This document shows positions 24,530-37,044 of a DNA stretch of 64,000 nt, piece after piece; position 1 is the stretch's first letter; each line of letters opens with the position of its first letter. Origin of the DNA: Toxonevra muliebris (Eukaryota; Arthropoda; Insecta; Diptera; Pallopteridae). The position numbers and the translations under genes are program-made. The notes beneath the pieces were generated by a model. The model did no database searches and was not told the origin of the DNA. It was given only the letters and a program-made list of their open reading frames with translations. Location: positions 30,461,890 to 30,525,889 of the forward strand of contig OY829328.1 in assembly GCA_963691655.1 (NCBI GenBank). Direction: 5' to 3'.

Positions 24530-27440
24530 TCGTTTTAATGCTCTATGTTTACAAATTTTCACTTCACATCATGAATTCCATGCTCACAGTAAACTCACAT
24601 TTCATAATGTGTTACTAGGGCAAAAATGTCAGTTCAATCTAATGTGCGCACGTTTTTTTATTCCACAATCGCTGAAATTATGGTAGTTTATAGGGTAAGG
24701 GTATATATTTTCGTATGTATACTTATTTACATTATGAATAAAAATCGGTTAAACATTTTAATGTGAAATATAAATCTCAATCAATTCATGTCGGGTGAAA
24801 AGGATAGTGAGTTGTTACAAGGAAACATTTTGATTTAATGATTACATCAGTTTACACAAAATTCTTCACAGACAGAACCAAAACCAACTAAGGTATACTA
24901 ACTTTTTTTTTCATTTTTGCTTAATTAACAAATCAATGTTAAATTTATTTTAATTTCAAGCACAATTGTAGCCCCGTTAATAAAAAAAAACCTTAATTTT
25001 GAATATCTCAAAACTCAAATCATTCTGTGAAAATCCCAGAAAATTATTTTTTATTCATGATTAAAGCTTTTTAATAAGCCATCATTCATCGCATCTTAAA
25101 AACTAGTCACACTATGGTATATTTTCTACAAATAGAGAAGCCAACTTTTCTCATCGTACATTTTTGTATTCGTAGTGAATAAAAGGTAACTTAACAATTT
25201 ATAAGATTCACTGGTATGATACCTCAAAATGTTTGCTAAGATTGGGAATCGAACTAACCTCAAACAAAATTTTTAGTTGTGCATATTTGATGCATTATTT
25301 CGAGATAGTGCCTTCTTCTCTTTTATTTCGAAAACAAGATGTGATCCAATAAAACCATTATGATTTTCCAAATCAGTACAAAATTTTATTTTAGATGGTG
25401 AGAAACAACTTTTTAAATTTTTGTAAACTAGTGTTAGTATATGCGGGGTTACACCGTATCTCTAGACAATGCAAAACTAGATACAAAGGAGGTCGTCATG
25501 AGCAAAAATTCATATAGCTGAGCGAACCAATTTTCAGCAGCCCCGTATGAGCTAGCTATAGAAGGCTTACAATTGGTAGAACTAGCTTAAATTTATTCAT
25601 CACGCCATATTCATTTGTCATCAGTATTATTTGTATCAGTAGAATGGATGAGTTACGCCTGCGGTTCGTGAGGCTCCACACCAACTGATTGCATAAAATT
25701 GCGCATGTACCCAAAATATTTATAATAAATCTAGCGATAAAATAGAAATGACTTTGAAAATTAACATCTAGTCTCCTAAAAACTATCATAGAATTTCTTA
25801 CTCAAGCAACGTTTCGACAATATTCCAAGAAGATAATAGACTTGAAAATTCGATTGTTCTCTATCCGCTTTATTGCTCTGTGTTGAATTCGGCCCAGAAC
25901 TTCTTCGAATTTTGAGAATTAAACTCGGTTTGATTTCTCACACAGCTTCAGAAAGCCGAAGAATTTAACTCCATTTTTTAACACACCAAAAAAGTGTTTC
26001 TTGAAAAAGTGTCAAGTTGGAAGGAAACTCCCAGAGCATTACGATAATTAAACGCTTATAAAATGGCTTTTAAGCTCGTAATCCAGCACGCGAAATTATG
26101 ATTTTAAAGCCTGTCAAATGTCATGAAGTCACCCTTAGAAAGGTTACCAAGGATTTCGTATTAGCAGATTTTCTTGGTTTTCAGGTTTTATTTTGGTTCC
26201 AAGATGAGAATTGAATTTGACATTAGTAATATATTGAGATATTACCGGGCCTAAATCTGAACTGAAATCATGTTTTAATTGTACTTTGACATACGTCAGG
26301 TAATTATTTCATCTTCTTTCCCATTCAACAAAGTTACATACAATATAATAACTTAAATTGTTTGGAGCATGTATCCATACCTACATACATATTTTTCTCA
26401 TATTTTTTATACCCTTTCTAACCTTTATCATGATGACTTTACTCATGCACAAATACATACATAAGCATCCATATATATACGCACATATTTCCATCATAAA
26501 ACTTTTCCCCATTAAAATCATTACCAACCCCATCATATATCATAATTGACTTTTGTCATTATTAACTTATGAAAAAAAAAAATTATAATGTGTGCTAAAA
26601 TGAAATATTAGTAGAAAATGTATTAAATGCTTCAATGATACCTTCGGTACATATTCATTTACATACAAGTCAGCGATAAATACTATCATGCCCAATAGAA
26701 AAATGTAAGGCGCATTCAAAATGCTGCGTATCTTAAGTGCATCATAATACATACAAAAATTCGCTTCTATTTATAATGATATGCGCTTACACCAGACACC
26801 ACAGTGATTTCATACCATACAACGATGGGACAAAATTAGAAGGAGCGCTCTGATTTTAATGAAATTTCATGTGCCATTAAATTTTGGGTCGCTAAACCCT
26901 AAATCTGAAGTCAATTTCGCCACAAACTAAGCTAAGTTACAATTTTCGTCATATTTGGCAAGCTATAATGGGAAAATGGGCGGTTTGATTTACAAAAAAT
27001 TTATTTTATTTAGTTATGTTGATGTTGTACTTTTCAGAAAGCTAAATAATTTTTATTGGAATCCATTAATGTTGGAATAAAAGTGATATTAATGGATGTA
27101 ACTTTTGACCTTTTCGACGTTTATTCATTTTCAACATGATAGCATACTTTTAGGGTTAACTACGTTTAAGTCCAATTTTTGTCGAAAAAATCACGTTCAG
27201 TCCTATTTTCTAATTGAACTATTTCCTGAGAGCGGAAGATAGCGAAAGATATTTTTACACATTTCGATAAAAAAAAAAGGTGCCTTCTAATATTGAGAAA
27301 AAGTCGAGGAACATATTTTCACATATTTTCTAGATTTTCTCTACCAAAATTCGACAATTTTCAGTTTTAGAAATTTTCAAATATACTTAATTTTAGAAAC
27401 AATACAGAAGTTTTTGCTTTTTATATCTTGATTAAAAAAT
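24530..27440. other. AT-rich noncoding DNA
   Basis: No gene supported. Minus-strand open frames at 25,556-25,789 and 26,567-26,752 lack domain signals. Tacatacata-type words occur at 26,375-26,480. 26,820-27,000 carries phrases (gccattaaattttgggtcgc, aaaatgggcggtttg) resembling old dispersed repeats. Confidence 0.4.
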
Positions 27441-27447
27441 AACACCA

Positions 27448-27730
27448 AAGGTCACCGAAGGTCAAAATTACTTAGGTCCAACTTTTTTTAAGAAATTAAC
27501 CTTTAAAAATATTAAACAATCTTCGGAAAAAATATTCTCGATCAAAATATAGTTGAAGACCTTAAAGATTAAAACCACTTCATTCCAACTTTTTCTCAGA
27601 AATGAATCTTGAAAAAACAACAAAAAGTCTTTGGAGAAAATATCTCCAATCAAAAAGTAGTTGGGGTCACCGAAAGTCAATATTACTTAGGTCCAACTTT
27701 TTTAAGAAATTAACCCTTGAAAGGCCAGGT
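27448..27730. repeat. ~107-bp tandem repeat, about 2.6 units
   Basis: The anchor ccaacttttt occurs at 27,478, 27,585 and 27,693 (spacings 107 and 108). The phrase ggtcaccgaaggtcaa (27,450) recurs as ggtcaccgaaagtcaa (27,665), two units later. Each full unit includes a (t)cttcggaaaaaatatt/ctttggagaaaatatc segment. Units 1 and 3 resemble each other more than either resembles unit 2. Confidence 0.85.
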
Positions 27731-27734
27731 CAAT

Positions 27735-29500
27735 ATATTAAACTATATATTTCAAAATGTCTTTTTATACGCATCTCTCAGCTGCTGGGTTTAAACACAC
27801 ATACACCCAATCATATGTCCGCATGCACATCTACATATCCGCATACTATGATAGTCTTAAGTGAATGTCATTTTTAGTAGAAGTAGATACATTATAAATT
27901 ACTCATCAAAAATACATTAAAGTAATATGGCAACACTGAAATGTTAAGTGATAGAACGTGTACACTCATGAAATAAATGTATATAAATATTTTGTAAATT
28001 TTATGGATTTTCAAATCCAGTTAAAATTTTCAAATTTGCATTCTTATTTTGTTGTTGCTGTTGGCAAAGCCTGACTCGTCCAATTTACTTCCAGCTGACA
28101 TTCCTTTGAAAGCATCTATTGACCAAACTCCGTATTAAATTCTATAGGAACAGAATGCACCCGCAAAATGCATAGAGCTCTATCTCTAAAGGTGTCAAAT
28201 TGATGGGGGAAAACCGCAGGAAAAGTCAAGTTAAATTTAGCTCTGCTAAAGAGCTTATTAAAAAATATATAATTTATAAGTTTAATTATTTTTTTTGAGT
28301 ATATTTAAACCAAGAAGCATTTTTTTACAATTTATAACAATTTTTATTGCATGTGCTAAGTGCTGGCTGCTCTTTGTAAAATATAAGTTAATCGAAAGTA
28401 ATATAACCAAAACGCAATAAACTTAAATATACTGTTTTATGTGACCAACTTATTAAAATATAAAGATGCAAATGCAAGGCTAAGAGCAAAAGCGAGTACA
28501 ATTTTTATCAGAGCAAAAGTGAAATAAATTTTTATCTCAGCGCAAGAACCGTACAAGTAACATGGCTTGGAATGAAACTGAAACAAAAATGATATAATAA
28601 TTCGTTCAGCGCAAAAACTACACAGTGACTTAAACTGCAATTAGAAGTTCAGTGGTTTAAAATTGGGTATAACATTTTTTCTGTATTGTTGTTTTGATAT
28701 TTTATTCTTTTTTTAGAATTATTATTTTATTAATTTGTTGCCAAATTTTACGAAAACAAAGCGTTCTTTTTTGGAAAAAAAGTCAAAACTACTTTTGATT
28801 TTGAAAAGAAATGGTTACATTTTAAATTTTTCAATTGGTTTTTTCTTAGTTACATCGACTTGCCAAGTTTTTGACCGGTATTTAATAACAAATATCAATA
28901 ACCAAGTTTTATTTTGAAACTTTGTTTTTGTTTGTCCCCAAAATAGCCACTCCAACCTAACTTAACTTTAGCTACATCGAACTTTGCCTATAGAAAAAAA
29001 TAGTTGGCTACTTATCAGACTATTAAGGTCGACTTTTTTTTAACACTTTAAATATAAACAAAAGTATGAAATTTGAAAAAATTTCCAACATAACTTCCTG
29101 CGTTCCGAAAGTGTTACATAATGCTATTTCACATTTGGATAAAAAACCGAAACCTTTCGGAGCAATTTCAACAAGTGTTTTAGAGTAAAATTTTTGGATT
29201 TTGGCGAGTTGGTGATCAAATAACTATTGCAAATTTATATTGGCGAGAAAAATTTGTTGATCGGAAAAATCATTTCGGTGATAGTTTTCCAAAAAATATA
29301 ATCGACTTTTGGCCAAACAAAGATCTACAAATGTGAAGACGGCACAGGTAATTTTTTTTTAAAGAACAACTTGGGCTGCTATTAGAATTTTTTTGACTCC
29401 TACGTGCAATGCAAAGCAGTGGAACAAAATGCAATAGGAATACAAACAAGCCGGTATTGCGCTTCATAAAAACATATCTGGCACATATTGTCAAAAATCT
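27735..29500. other. AT-rich noncoding DNA
   Basis: No gene supported. The minus-strand open frames at 28,437-28,640 and 29,270-29,521 are Phe/Leu/Ser-rich translations of A/T-rich DNA with no motif; the second runs into the adjacent mariner end. Confidence 0.4.
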
Positions 29501-29506
29501 GCCAGA

Positions 29507-30374
29507 TACCACCTTGATCAAAAAGTTCCCGGAATTTATTCAGAAAATTAAAAATACAAGTTTATTCATCTAAATCTATATTGTCCCCTTCAAAGTAATC
29601 CCCATCAACTGCAACACACTTATTCCAGCGCTTGATCCAATCCTCGAAACATTTTTTATATTCGGTTTCGGTATGTCTATCAGTGCTTCCTGCAATTTTT
29701 CCATTTCTCCTCTCGGCTGCTGAAACGTGTTCCCCGTAATGGTTTTTTAACTCGATTGAACGGAAAGAAGTAACAGGGAGCCAAATCAGATGAATTCGGT
29801 GGCTGTTGGATGGTATTTGTTGCAGTTTTCGTCAAAAAATTACGAATAATGATGGCACTGTGCGACGGTGCGTTATCATGGTGCAAAATCCACGAGTTTT
29901 CTGTCCACAATTCTGGTCTCTTTCGGCGAATTGCTTCACGCAAACACCTCATAACCCCCAAATAGTACTCTCTGATGGTTAATTTGCGGTTATTGACCAA
30001 AATTTATTTTACTTTATCAACGTTTTCGTCGGTTTTCAATGTCGATGGTCTGCCACTGCGTTCATCATCTTCGATTGACTCATGACCTCTTTTAAACCGC
30101 TCGTGCCACTGGTAAACGACTGTTTTCTTTAGAGAATCATTGTCGAAACACTTTTCCAACATTTCCAACGTTCGCGCACCATTAAATCCGTTTTTTACGC
30201 AAAATTTAATACAATACAATTTAATAAAATTGTAAAAAATCGCCAACACACACCGAAATAGAGAAAATATCAACAACAGATGTACCAACTTAACAAAACA
30301 AGAATAGAACTCAAATCGGAACAATGGGAGCGCCACACGGTGGTTATTCCGGGAGCTTTTTGATCAAGGTGGTA
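29507..30374 (-). mobile_element. mariner element with near-perfect TIRs and a large internal deletion
   Basis: 27-bp terminal inverted repeats match at 26 positions: left 29,509-29,535 begins CCACCTTGATCAAAAAGTTC, and right 30,346-30,372 on the minus strand begins CCACCTTGATCAAAAAGCTC. TA target duplications flank both (29,507-29,508 and 30,373-30,374). The total of 868 bp is well below the ~1.3 kb of a full mariner, because the middle of the transposase is gone. Both ends are intact, so the copy could in principle have been mobilised in trans. Confidence 0.93.
29562..30240 (-). pseudogene. mariner transposase with internal deletion, inactive
   Basis: Minus strand. N-terminal part: IKFCVKNGFNGARTLEMLEK, YQWHERFKRGHESIEDDERS and GRPSTLKTDENVDKVK, the mariner helix-turn-helix region. 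An in-frame TAA (30,006-30,004) follows, then VNNRKLTIRE, which should lead into the second half of the DNA-binding domain. Instead the frame jumps directly to YYLGVMRCLREAIRRKRPEL, which normally lies well over 100 residues later; the first catalytic Asp is therefore deleted. HHDNAPSHSA keeps the second Asp. At the third position, 34 residues on (LAPCYFFPF), Asp is replaced by Tyr. After EEKWKNC the frame shifts, and the normal C-terminus can be followed in another frame to a TAA at 29,564-29,562 (EYKKCFEDWIKRWNKCVAVD, then GDYFEGDN). No bona fide start codon was identified. Confidence 0.9.
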
Positions 30375-30379
30375 TGTTT

Positions 30380-33300
30380 GTATGAATATGTATTTTCAAC
30401 ATTCATTCAATACAGATAGAAATAAATGTATAAAGAGGAAAAAATAAGGCTCTTTACCAACTTCGATTTTTTTCACACAAATTTTTTTTTTGGTTTCTAA
30501 TCTATATCAATTCATGAATTTTTTCGACTTTCACTCGAAATGTTACTTTGCAAATTTTGGTTTGATTTGGTTTTGAGGAAAAATTTTTTGTAAATTAGTG
30601 TAATTAGTTAATACTAATTAACTCACTTCCTATAATTCAACACAATTCAGTTCAATATATAATCAAAATTTTTCAGCCAACCTATGTTCATTAATATTTT
30701 ATTAACTCTTATCTTACATTTTCAATCAATAACAAAAAAAAATTGCTTTTTTTATTATTATGTTAATTGTCAACACATTTGTCATTGATTTTGGTTACTA
30801 AGTGTGATTAGGAGACAAAAGTGCCATGTATGTGTGCGTGTGTGGTTAGAAAAATAATATATTTACAAGTAATTTCCCTATTCAATTAATTTCCGTTTCC
30901 TTTGTTTGATACACAGCTACTTTCATAATTATGTACATATATTTGCTTTCCATTCTTTTAACATCATAAATTTTATATTATCAAATGTAGTTAATTTGCT
31001 TCTTTTTTTTTAATACGCAATTGATTAAATTGGTATAGTTAACTGACGATTTGTCAACAAATCACCAAAACCAATATATGCACATTACATATGTCATTCT
31101 ACAATAAAGTTAGTCGCTTCGATGAAAGCAAATCAAACATTTGTGTGTAAAAATTAAATTATAGTCATTAGTGATAAATAGTTGGTAATAATATGATAAG
31201 AATGGGAGTAGTATATCCAAAAGGCGTGGCTTCCATATAGATGTCATATTTGTTATGATAAGAAAGTTTTTTTTCGGATAGAAAGACTCAAACCAATTTT
31301 CTGCGGGTATTTTCCTCAAATACATCTACATAGGTATATGACAAAAAAAAATATATATAATAAAAGGAACTTTACCCCTTACCCTTTTTTTACTGTTCTA
31401 ATCAAGTTTGCCGGGTTGTATTAAATCCAAATCAATATCTACCCAAGAAAGAAGACATTACATTATAGAAACGTTACATCAATACTGAAAACACTAGTTC
31501 ATTCATTTTAGAATATAGATCTTCCGAAGTATCTTCCTGTCTAATGCTTTTAATAATCTCTTACCATTAGCCGCCGTAGGCCTAATTTTTATCCGTCAAA
31601 AGAAGGTTCTATGTCTCAATTATCGACTGATCACGTAGTAGCACCGGTTGTCAAGAAATATTCTTCGCTTGATCTCAAAGCTGACATCCCTTTTCAAGTT
31701 GGTATTCACCACGCAAAACTCCCTCTACTGAGATATCGAACTCCACCACAACCACCTATTTTGCTATTCTAATTAAAAATTCGGGAAAAATGTTAAAACA
31801 ATTTATGTTATCAATACAAATTTGATTCCGTCGACTCACAGACTCCAGAAAAAAACAAAACTACTACAGCCTTTTCCAATTTTTTCGAATTTACAAAACT
31901 CTTTCTTGGAGCTATAAGGCTTAGAGTCTAAGCTATAGATTTTTTTTGGTTTTATTAGTAAATAAATGTCCAAGAACAATTGCAGAATATTTCTCAAATA
32001 AATTATTATTCTTTACATACTTACATTATCGTAAGAATATATTAAGCGACATTTTGTCAATATTTCAGGAAGCGAAACAAAACTTCCTATTCTTTACTAT
32101 AATTACTGCAATATTACAAGTTTTTTTTTATTCTGGTTTCTTTTGTGTATGCGATGAAGCCGTGAAATTTATACCGCTTTTTATACAAACTATAAGAACA
32201 TATCAAAAAGTCATTTTCGGAAAAATGTCGCTTAATACATTCTCTCAAAAAAGTATCCGATATGTATTCGCAAATTGCAAACGAAAAAGTTTAGATTTGA
32301 ACGAGTGCAAAACTTCAGCGACGTAAAAAATAATGTATACTCATTTTCACATCTCATTAACAACTTGAACTTTTTACAACACACACTCAAACATTTGAAA
32401 AGAGTGCGACGTGTAAATCAAGCAAAAAATGTCTGACTTCATTAATATTTAACCACAATATTATTTCATGCAACATGTTAAAGTGTAACATGGCAATCAT
32501 GGCAGCAGCCACAACGTCATTACCCCACACAAAGCGGGCGTATGTTTATTATGACTACGGTGACCATCCGTTGTGTATTTTAGGAGACAGTCCTATATTT
32601 CAAAGCAAATCCTCGGTATTTTATAAGTTTTCTGTGTTTGATCTCTATTTGCTCATTGGAACTTTTTTAAAAATATATATCGGTTGTTTGCTGAAAGACT
32701 GCCATAACCCCAAAAAAAAAATAAAAATTCGAGGTTAAGCATATATAAATTGTTGCTTAATCCTTTATCTTGAATGAAAAAAATCTTAACGGAATTTTAT
32801 AAATGCTTCTCGTAAGAAGAATATATGTCATTACTGCGTTCAACGAAGTGGTAGTTCATTGAGTTCTGTAAATGCGATATCCACAAAAATTTGTTTCCTT
32901 GACTTATGATACTCTTGCAGAAAACGAACGATATGTACTAGTTTTTCTTTTCTTTTTTTTTGTCCCTTATTTCGCTTCCAAAAATATGGTCACCATGAGT
33001 ATGGTGCACGCTTCACCATAAATGAAGCATTGTCTTTCTTGCCAATTTTCACAGAAAGAAAAATTTTCCAGAATTAATTTTTCTTTTTTCGAAAGGAGAT
33101 ATGTTCATCGTGAGCCTTCAGGGTGGAACTGTCAAAGCTTGACTTATTTCGTTGAGTTTATTATGCGCTTTAATGTCTATTACCAAATTTAAGTGAACAA
33201 ATTTGCTTGCTGTTTATTAGACGGTATCTTACTTATGTTAACATTTTTTGTTCGTCTCATTCTGTTTTATAATTTGGGAGCATATGTAGACTACGACATA

Positions 33301-33520
33301 AAATCTACGGTTTTTGGTACTGAATTTATTTTAACGGAACTCTCGAATTGCCAAAAGAATTTTTTCCACTTTAGCATTTATATACCTACTTGAATATCAA
33401 ATGCTTTTGTCTTACAATGACAAGAATACCATAATAATAGTCTTTATAATATTTCAATATCATAAATTTAAAATAAATAATAAATTACAAGCAACAATTA
33501 AGTAAAATATTCTCGAGGTT
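30380..33520. other. AT-rich noncoding DNA
   Basis: No gene supported in ~3.1 kb. The longest open frame (31,946-32,326, plus) has no recognisable domain. 31,560-31,760 is locally less AT-rich (ccgccgtaggcctaattttt, gatcacgtagtagcaccggt), possibly a remnant of older coding DNA, but I could not place it. Confidence 0.4.
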
Positions 33521-33899
33521 TTTATAATCAGTAAAATATCTAGAGGGGGAGCTAAAGGGGCTGAAACCCCTTCCCCCCAGGACCCGACAATCTTATAGTA
33601 AACAGTCATTTTTGAAAAATCAAAAATATTTAGATTTTTCCAAAAAAAAGCCATCAGCAGTGAAAAGTATATACTTTCAACAAACGAAAAACTTTAGGAT
33701 TTGAAATATTATTTTATTTTATATTTTATTTTTATAATAATAATTTAATGTAAATATTAAAATGGGGTCGGATATTAGAATCAATTCTGATTAGCCGCCA
33801 TGCTGGGGGTGCCAATAGGATGCACGTTACAGTGCAACCGGCTATTAAATACATTCAGACTACACTAAATCTTTAATTTCAACGCCAGCTTATAAATGT

Positions 33900-35770
33900 C
33901 TTACTTTTAGAAAGCTTGATAATGGTCTAGTTTTTAGATTGAATTTTGTACTGAATTTTAGTCTGATATTGATTTAACTTTTTCGTTTCTACCCTGAATT
34001 TTGGTTTGATTGTAAGTCAAAATTTTTTTTTATTTTAGTTTGAATTTTAATCTGAATTTGGTTTAAGTTTTAAGCTTTCCAGCGTTTGCAGACCAGCGTT
34101 TGATCTGTTTTCTAGTCTAAATTTTGTTTCACTTTTAATTTGTATTTGTCGTCTTTTTAGCCTCAGTTTTAATCTCACTCTTAGTTTGAGTTTTGGCTGT
34201 CAAGCCGTCAGTCACTCAAGGGGACCAACACGTATTTGGGTACGTGCCGTGGTCTGATGGTAGTGTGGTCTATCACGTCGTCGTGGTGACAGCTTGTAAC
34301 GGTTGCATGTCAGCCAGCTGGTGCAAACTTTTATCTCATAACAGGGCACATCAGATGTCTGGTTCAAGGTCACAACTGTCTCCGTCCCATTAAAACCCTG
34401 GCAGGCCTCATGGTACGTTCGAAGTCCGTCGCCATTCGGTTGGCGGTGTAGGTTTGGTTGAAAGGACTCCTATTTAGCACTGGTCTGGCACTGAGTACTT
34501 GCTCTCATAAGGACTTGTACCAACCCACGCGTGGCCTCCCTGCTTCGGCATAGATAACCGCGGGACCATTAAGGTGATAGCGGCCATGAGTGGGGACCCA
34601 ATAATCATGAATACGTCCATCAAAAATCCAAAAACCGAATTTTGGTCCGAAATCAGTCTGAATTTTGTTTTGAAATTTGGTTTGAATTCGTCTGGTTTTT
34701 TGGTCTAGTTTTTTTTTAATTTAAGTTAAAATTTTTTGATGTAAATATTTATCAGATATTCCCACTAGTTTTTGGTCTGAATTTTGGGTTATTTTCGTTC
34801 GGTATTTGGTGTCCTTTGGCATAAAGTTTTGTCTAACTATTGGTCTGGGTTGTGGTCAAAATTTTTTTTTTTTAATTTTGGAATAAATTTTAAAATGATT
34901 TTGGTTTTGATTTGGTCTGAATTTTGGGTTTTTAGTCTGAGTTTTGACCTGAATTTGATCTCATTTTGGTCGATTTTTGTTGGAATTTTGGTCCGATTCG
35001 TGGTCTGAACATTGTTTTTTTTTAACCGGTTGTTGCCCGGTACCCGAAAGCGTGTACGGATATCGTTGAAATTTAAAATGTATTGTTTTTTTGGTCAAAT
35101 TATATATATTTAGATTAGATATATTTACATTTTAAGTAATGTATAACAGGCTTAAAGAACGTATTTAATTTTTCATGAAAATGAAATGCTTGGTTATGAA
35201 GTTGTGAGATCGTAAACTCACCACCAGGCCGATATTAATAGTAATATCGATGCTAAGAGTGATATGAATAGATATTTTAAAAATTCGTTTAAAGTACTAT
35301 CCAAATCAACTTTTATCTTAATTTAATTTTTTTTCGGGTTTTTGTTTCGATCAAAAATCAAAAATAACTCAAAAAATAGAGATGTACCAAATTGTTTCAT
35401 CAAAATTTTTTCTCAAAGGAAATTAAAATTTTCTTCAAATTGTTTTCTCAAAATAGATCATTTAACATATAAATCCATCAGAAAAGTCATTATCAAGATT
35501 TTGATCTGAATTTGGTCTCATTTTGATCTAGATTTTTGATCTGAACTTGGTTCTTTTCTTGATCTGAAAAAAATATTTGAATTTTAATTTGAAATTTGGT
35601 CGAAATTTCCGTTTAAATTTCTATCCGATTTTAGTTTGAATTTTGGTCTCAGTTTTCCAATTATCTTTTAATTTTTGACCTGTATTTGATAACATTTTTG
35701 CACTAGCTTTTGGTCTAGGTCTGGGTTTTGGTCGATAGTGAGTCTGATATTTATCTTTTAATTTAGTAAA
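33900..35770 (+). repeat. degenerate TTTGGTCTGAATTT minisatellite inside the hAT element
   Basis: Dozens of imperfect repeats of a 10-20-bp phrase (tttggtctgaattttg, ttttagtctgaattttgg, tgatctgaatttggtctcat) fill 33,930-34,190, 34,630-35,010 and 35,495-35,760. Unit length varies, so this is not a clean tandem array. The open frame at 34,784-35,008 is a translation of this repeat and is not considered real. Confidence 0.8.
34190..34620 (+). other. GC-rich block of unknown origin within the minisatellite
   Basis: About 430 bp with composition unlike its surroundings (ggacccaataatcatg, cgcgtggcctccctgcttcg, ataaccgcgggaccattaag). A pol-III-like B-box word (gttcgaagtcc, about 34,418-34,428) and an A-box-like word (tggtctgatggtag, about 34,250) are present but about 150 bp apart, too far for a simple tRNA promoter. 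It could be a 5' fragment of a non-LTR retroposon or a complex SINE. I do not recognise it. The 66-codon open frame at 34,193-34,393 has no motif. Confidence 0.45.
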
Positions 35771-35829
35771 ATTAACCCCCCCCCCCCCCAAAAAAAAACT
35801 AAATCCTAGAACCGCCACTGTTTATAATT

Positions 35830-36605
35830 ATCTAGTGAGAATAAAAATTATACAAGCTTTAAAATGGATCAACCTTACCACAAACTATGAAAAGTGGCAC
35901 AAGTAGCGCAGACTCAACCTTAGACATTTGGGGAAATGTCTACAGAAATAAAAAAAAAAACTGTTTAAAAACGTGTATTGTTTCTCTATTTCTTTACAAA
36001 TAACCTTCCATTAGTGGCGAAAAGTAAAACTTCCTTCGCTGTCCTAAGTAAAAACTGGTAGTAGGTAGATGTTTTAGGTAGTTTTGTACAGCTTAAGAAG
36101 GAGTTCTTTCCAGTTATGGAATGATGGGAAAATATTAATTTTTATAAATTTCCATTTTCGAAATAAAAAAAAAATCAGTTTTAATTTTTAAGAATAAAAA
36201 TAAAAATTAATCCTCATTTTTATGCATTGAAAATCAATAATACCAGCTTGTAGAAATTACTATTTATTAAACTTAGCTTTGACTGATTAAATTAATCACA
36301 GTAGTTAAATAAAAGCATATTTTTATCACTACTAATTGCTATCCCAAGGTATGGTGATTATTAATTACATTAAAAAAATAAATAAATTATGAAAAAAATT
36401 TTTTGTTATTTTTATTTGTATAATACATAAGATTATTATAAAATTTTAATTAGTTTTTAATAATAATTATTTTTGATTTATAAAACGAAACCTCTGAAAA
36501 TAATTTTTATTTTTAAAAATATTCTTCGAAACTGTTATGTCCCTGATTTTAACTCAAATAACAAAGCGAAACCCTATAAATGACTAAACTATTTATACAT
36601 ACCAT
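35830..36605. other. AT-rich noncoding DNA
   Basis: Nothing gene-like is visible; the sequence is dominated by A/T runs. Confidence 0.4.
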
Positions 36606-36609
36606 ATTA

Positions 36610-37038
36610 GGGCGGTTCTTAAATGGTATGATTGTCATTCGTCGCCAAATGTGGAAAAATATTTTCTTAATTTTTTCAGAATTTTATTTTCTCCCTGTTT
36701 ATATTTGAAGCTTAAATTTCTAATAGGAAAATATATTAATTTACAGATATCATTTTATTAAGTATACGACGAAGTTAATTCTTAACAGGACGATTTGAAT
36801 TTGTCGAACTTGAAAAATTAACATTTGATCTTCTTAGAAAATTGTATATGGGATGTTTCACTCGATTCAAGTATTTCATCAGTTGTTACTTTGATTTATG
36901 GGTTCCATGGGTTTCCGTGAGATGAAATAAAAATCTGAAAAAATAGTATAATATTTTAAGAGCTAATTTTTCCTAATTTACAGCCAATTGATTGGTATCC
37001 TACATAAAATTACTTGAAAGCCGATATAAGAACCACCC
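36610..37038. mobile_element. 429-bp MITE with TA target duplication
   Basis: The left end starts GGGCGGTTCTTAAATGG and the right end on the minus strand starts GGGTGGTTCTTATATCGG, flanked by TA (36,608-36,609; 37,039-37,040). No coding capacity. The TA target and length fit a Tc1/mariner-related MITE, but no autonomous partner is visible in the window. Confidence 0.78.
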
Positions 37039-37044
37039 TAATAA

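Larger units (their letters stand above)
33529..35820. mobile_element. 2.3-kb non-autonomous hAT element with perfect 8-bp target duplication
   Basis: Flanked by the exact 8-bp direct repeat TTTATAAT (33,521-33,528 and 35,821-35,828). The left end starts CAGTAAAATATCTAGAGGGG; the right end on the minus strand starts CAGTGGCGGTTCTAGGATTT. A G/C tract follows each end (33,543-33,590; 35,777-35,789), as in many hAT elements. No transposase frame is present. The interior is largely a degenerate minisatellite of the phrase ttttggtctgaattttgg, interrupted by an unrelated GC-rich block at 34,190-34,620. Confidence 0.88.

Noticed and set aside
31946..32326. 126-codon plus-strand frame as a possible membrane protein
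   Set aside because: Hydrophobic stretches come from T-rich DNA; no conserved motif, splice context or start-site support.
34248..34430. tRNA gene or simple SINE
   Set aside because: A-box-like and B-box-like words are too far apart and no cloverleaf can be drawn.
34193..35008. Small frames within the hAT minisatellite
   Set aside because: Translations of repeats, or of the unknown GC-rich block, without any family signal.
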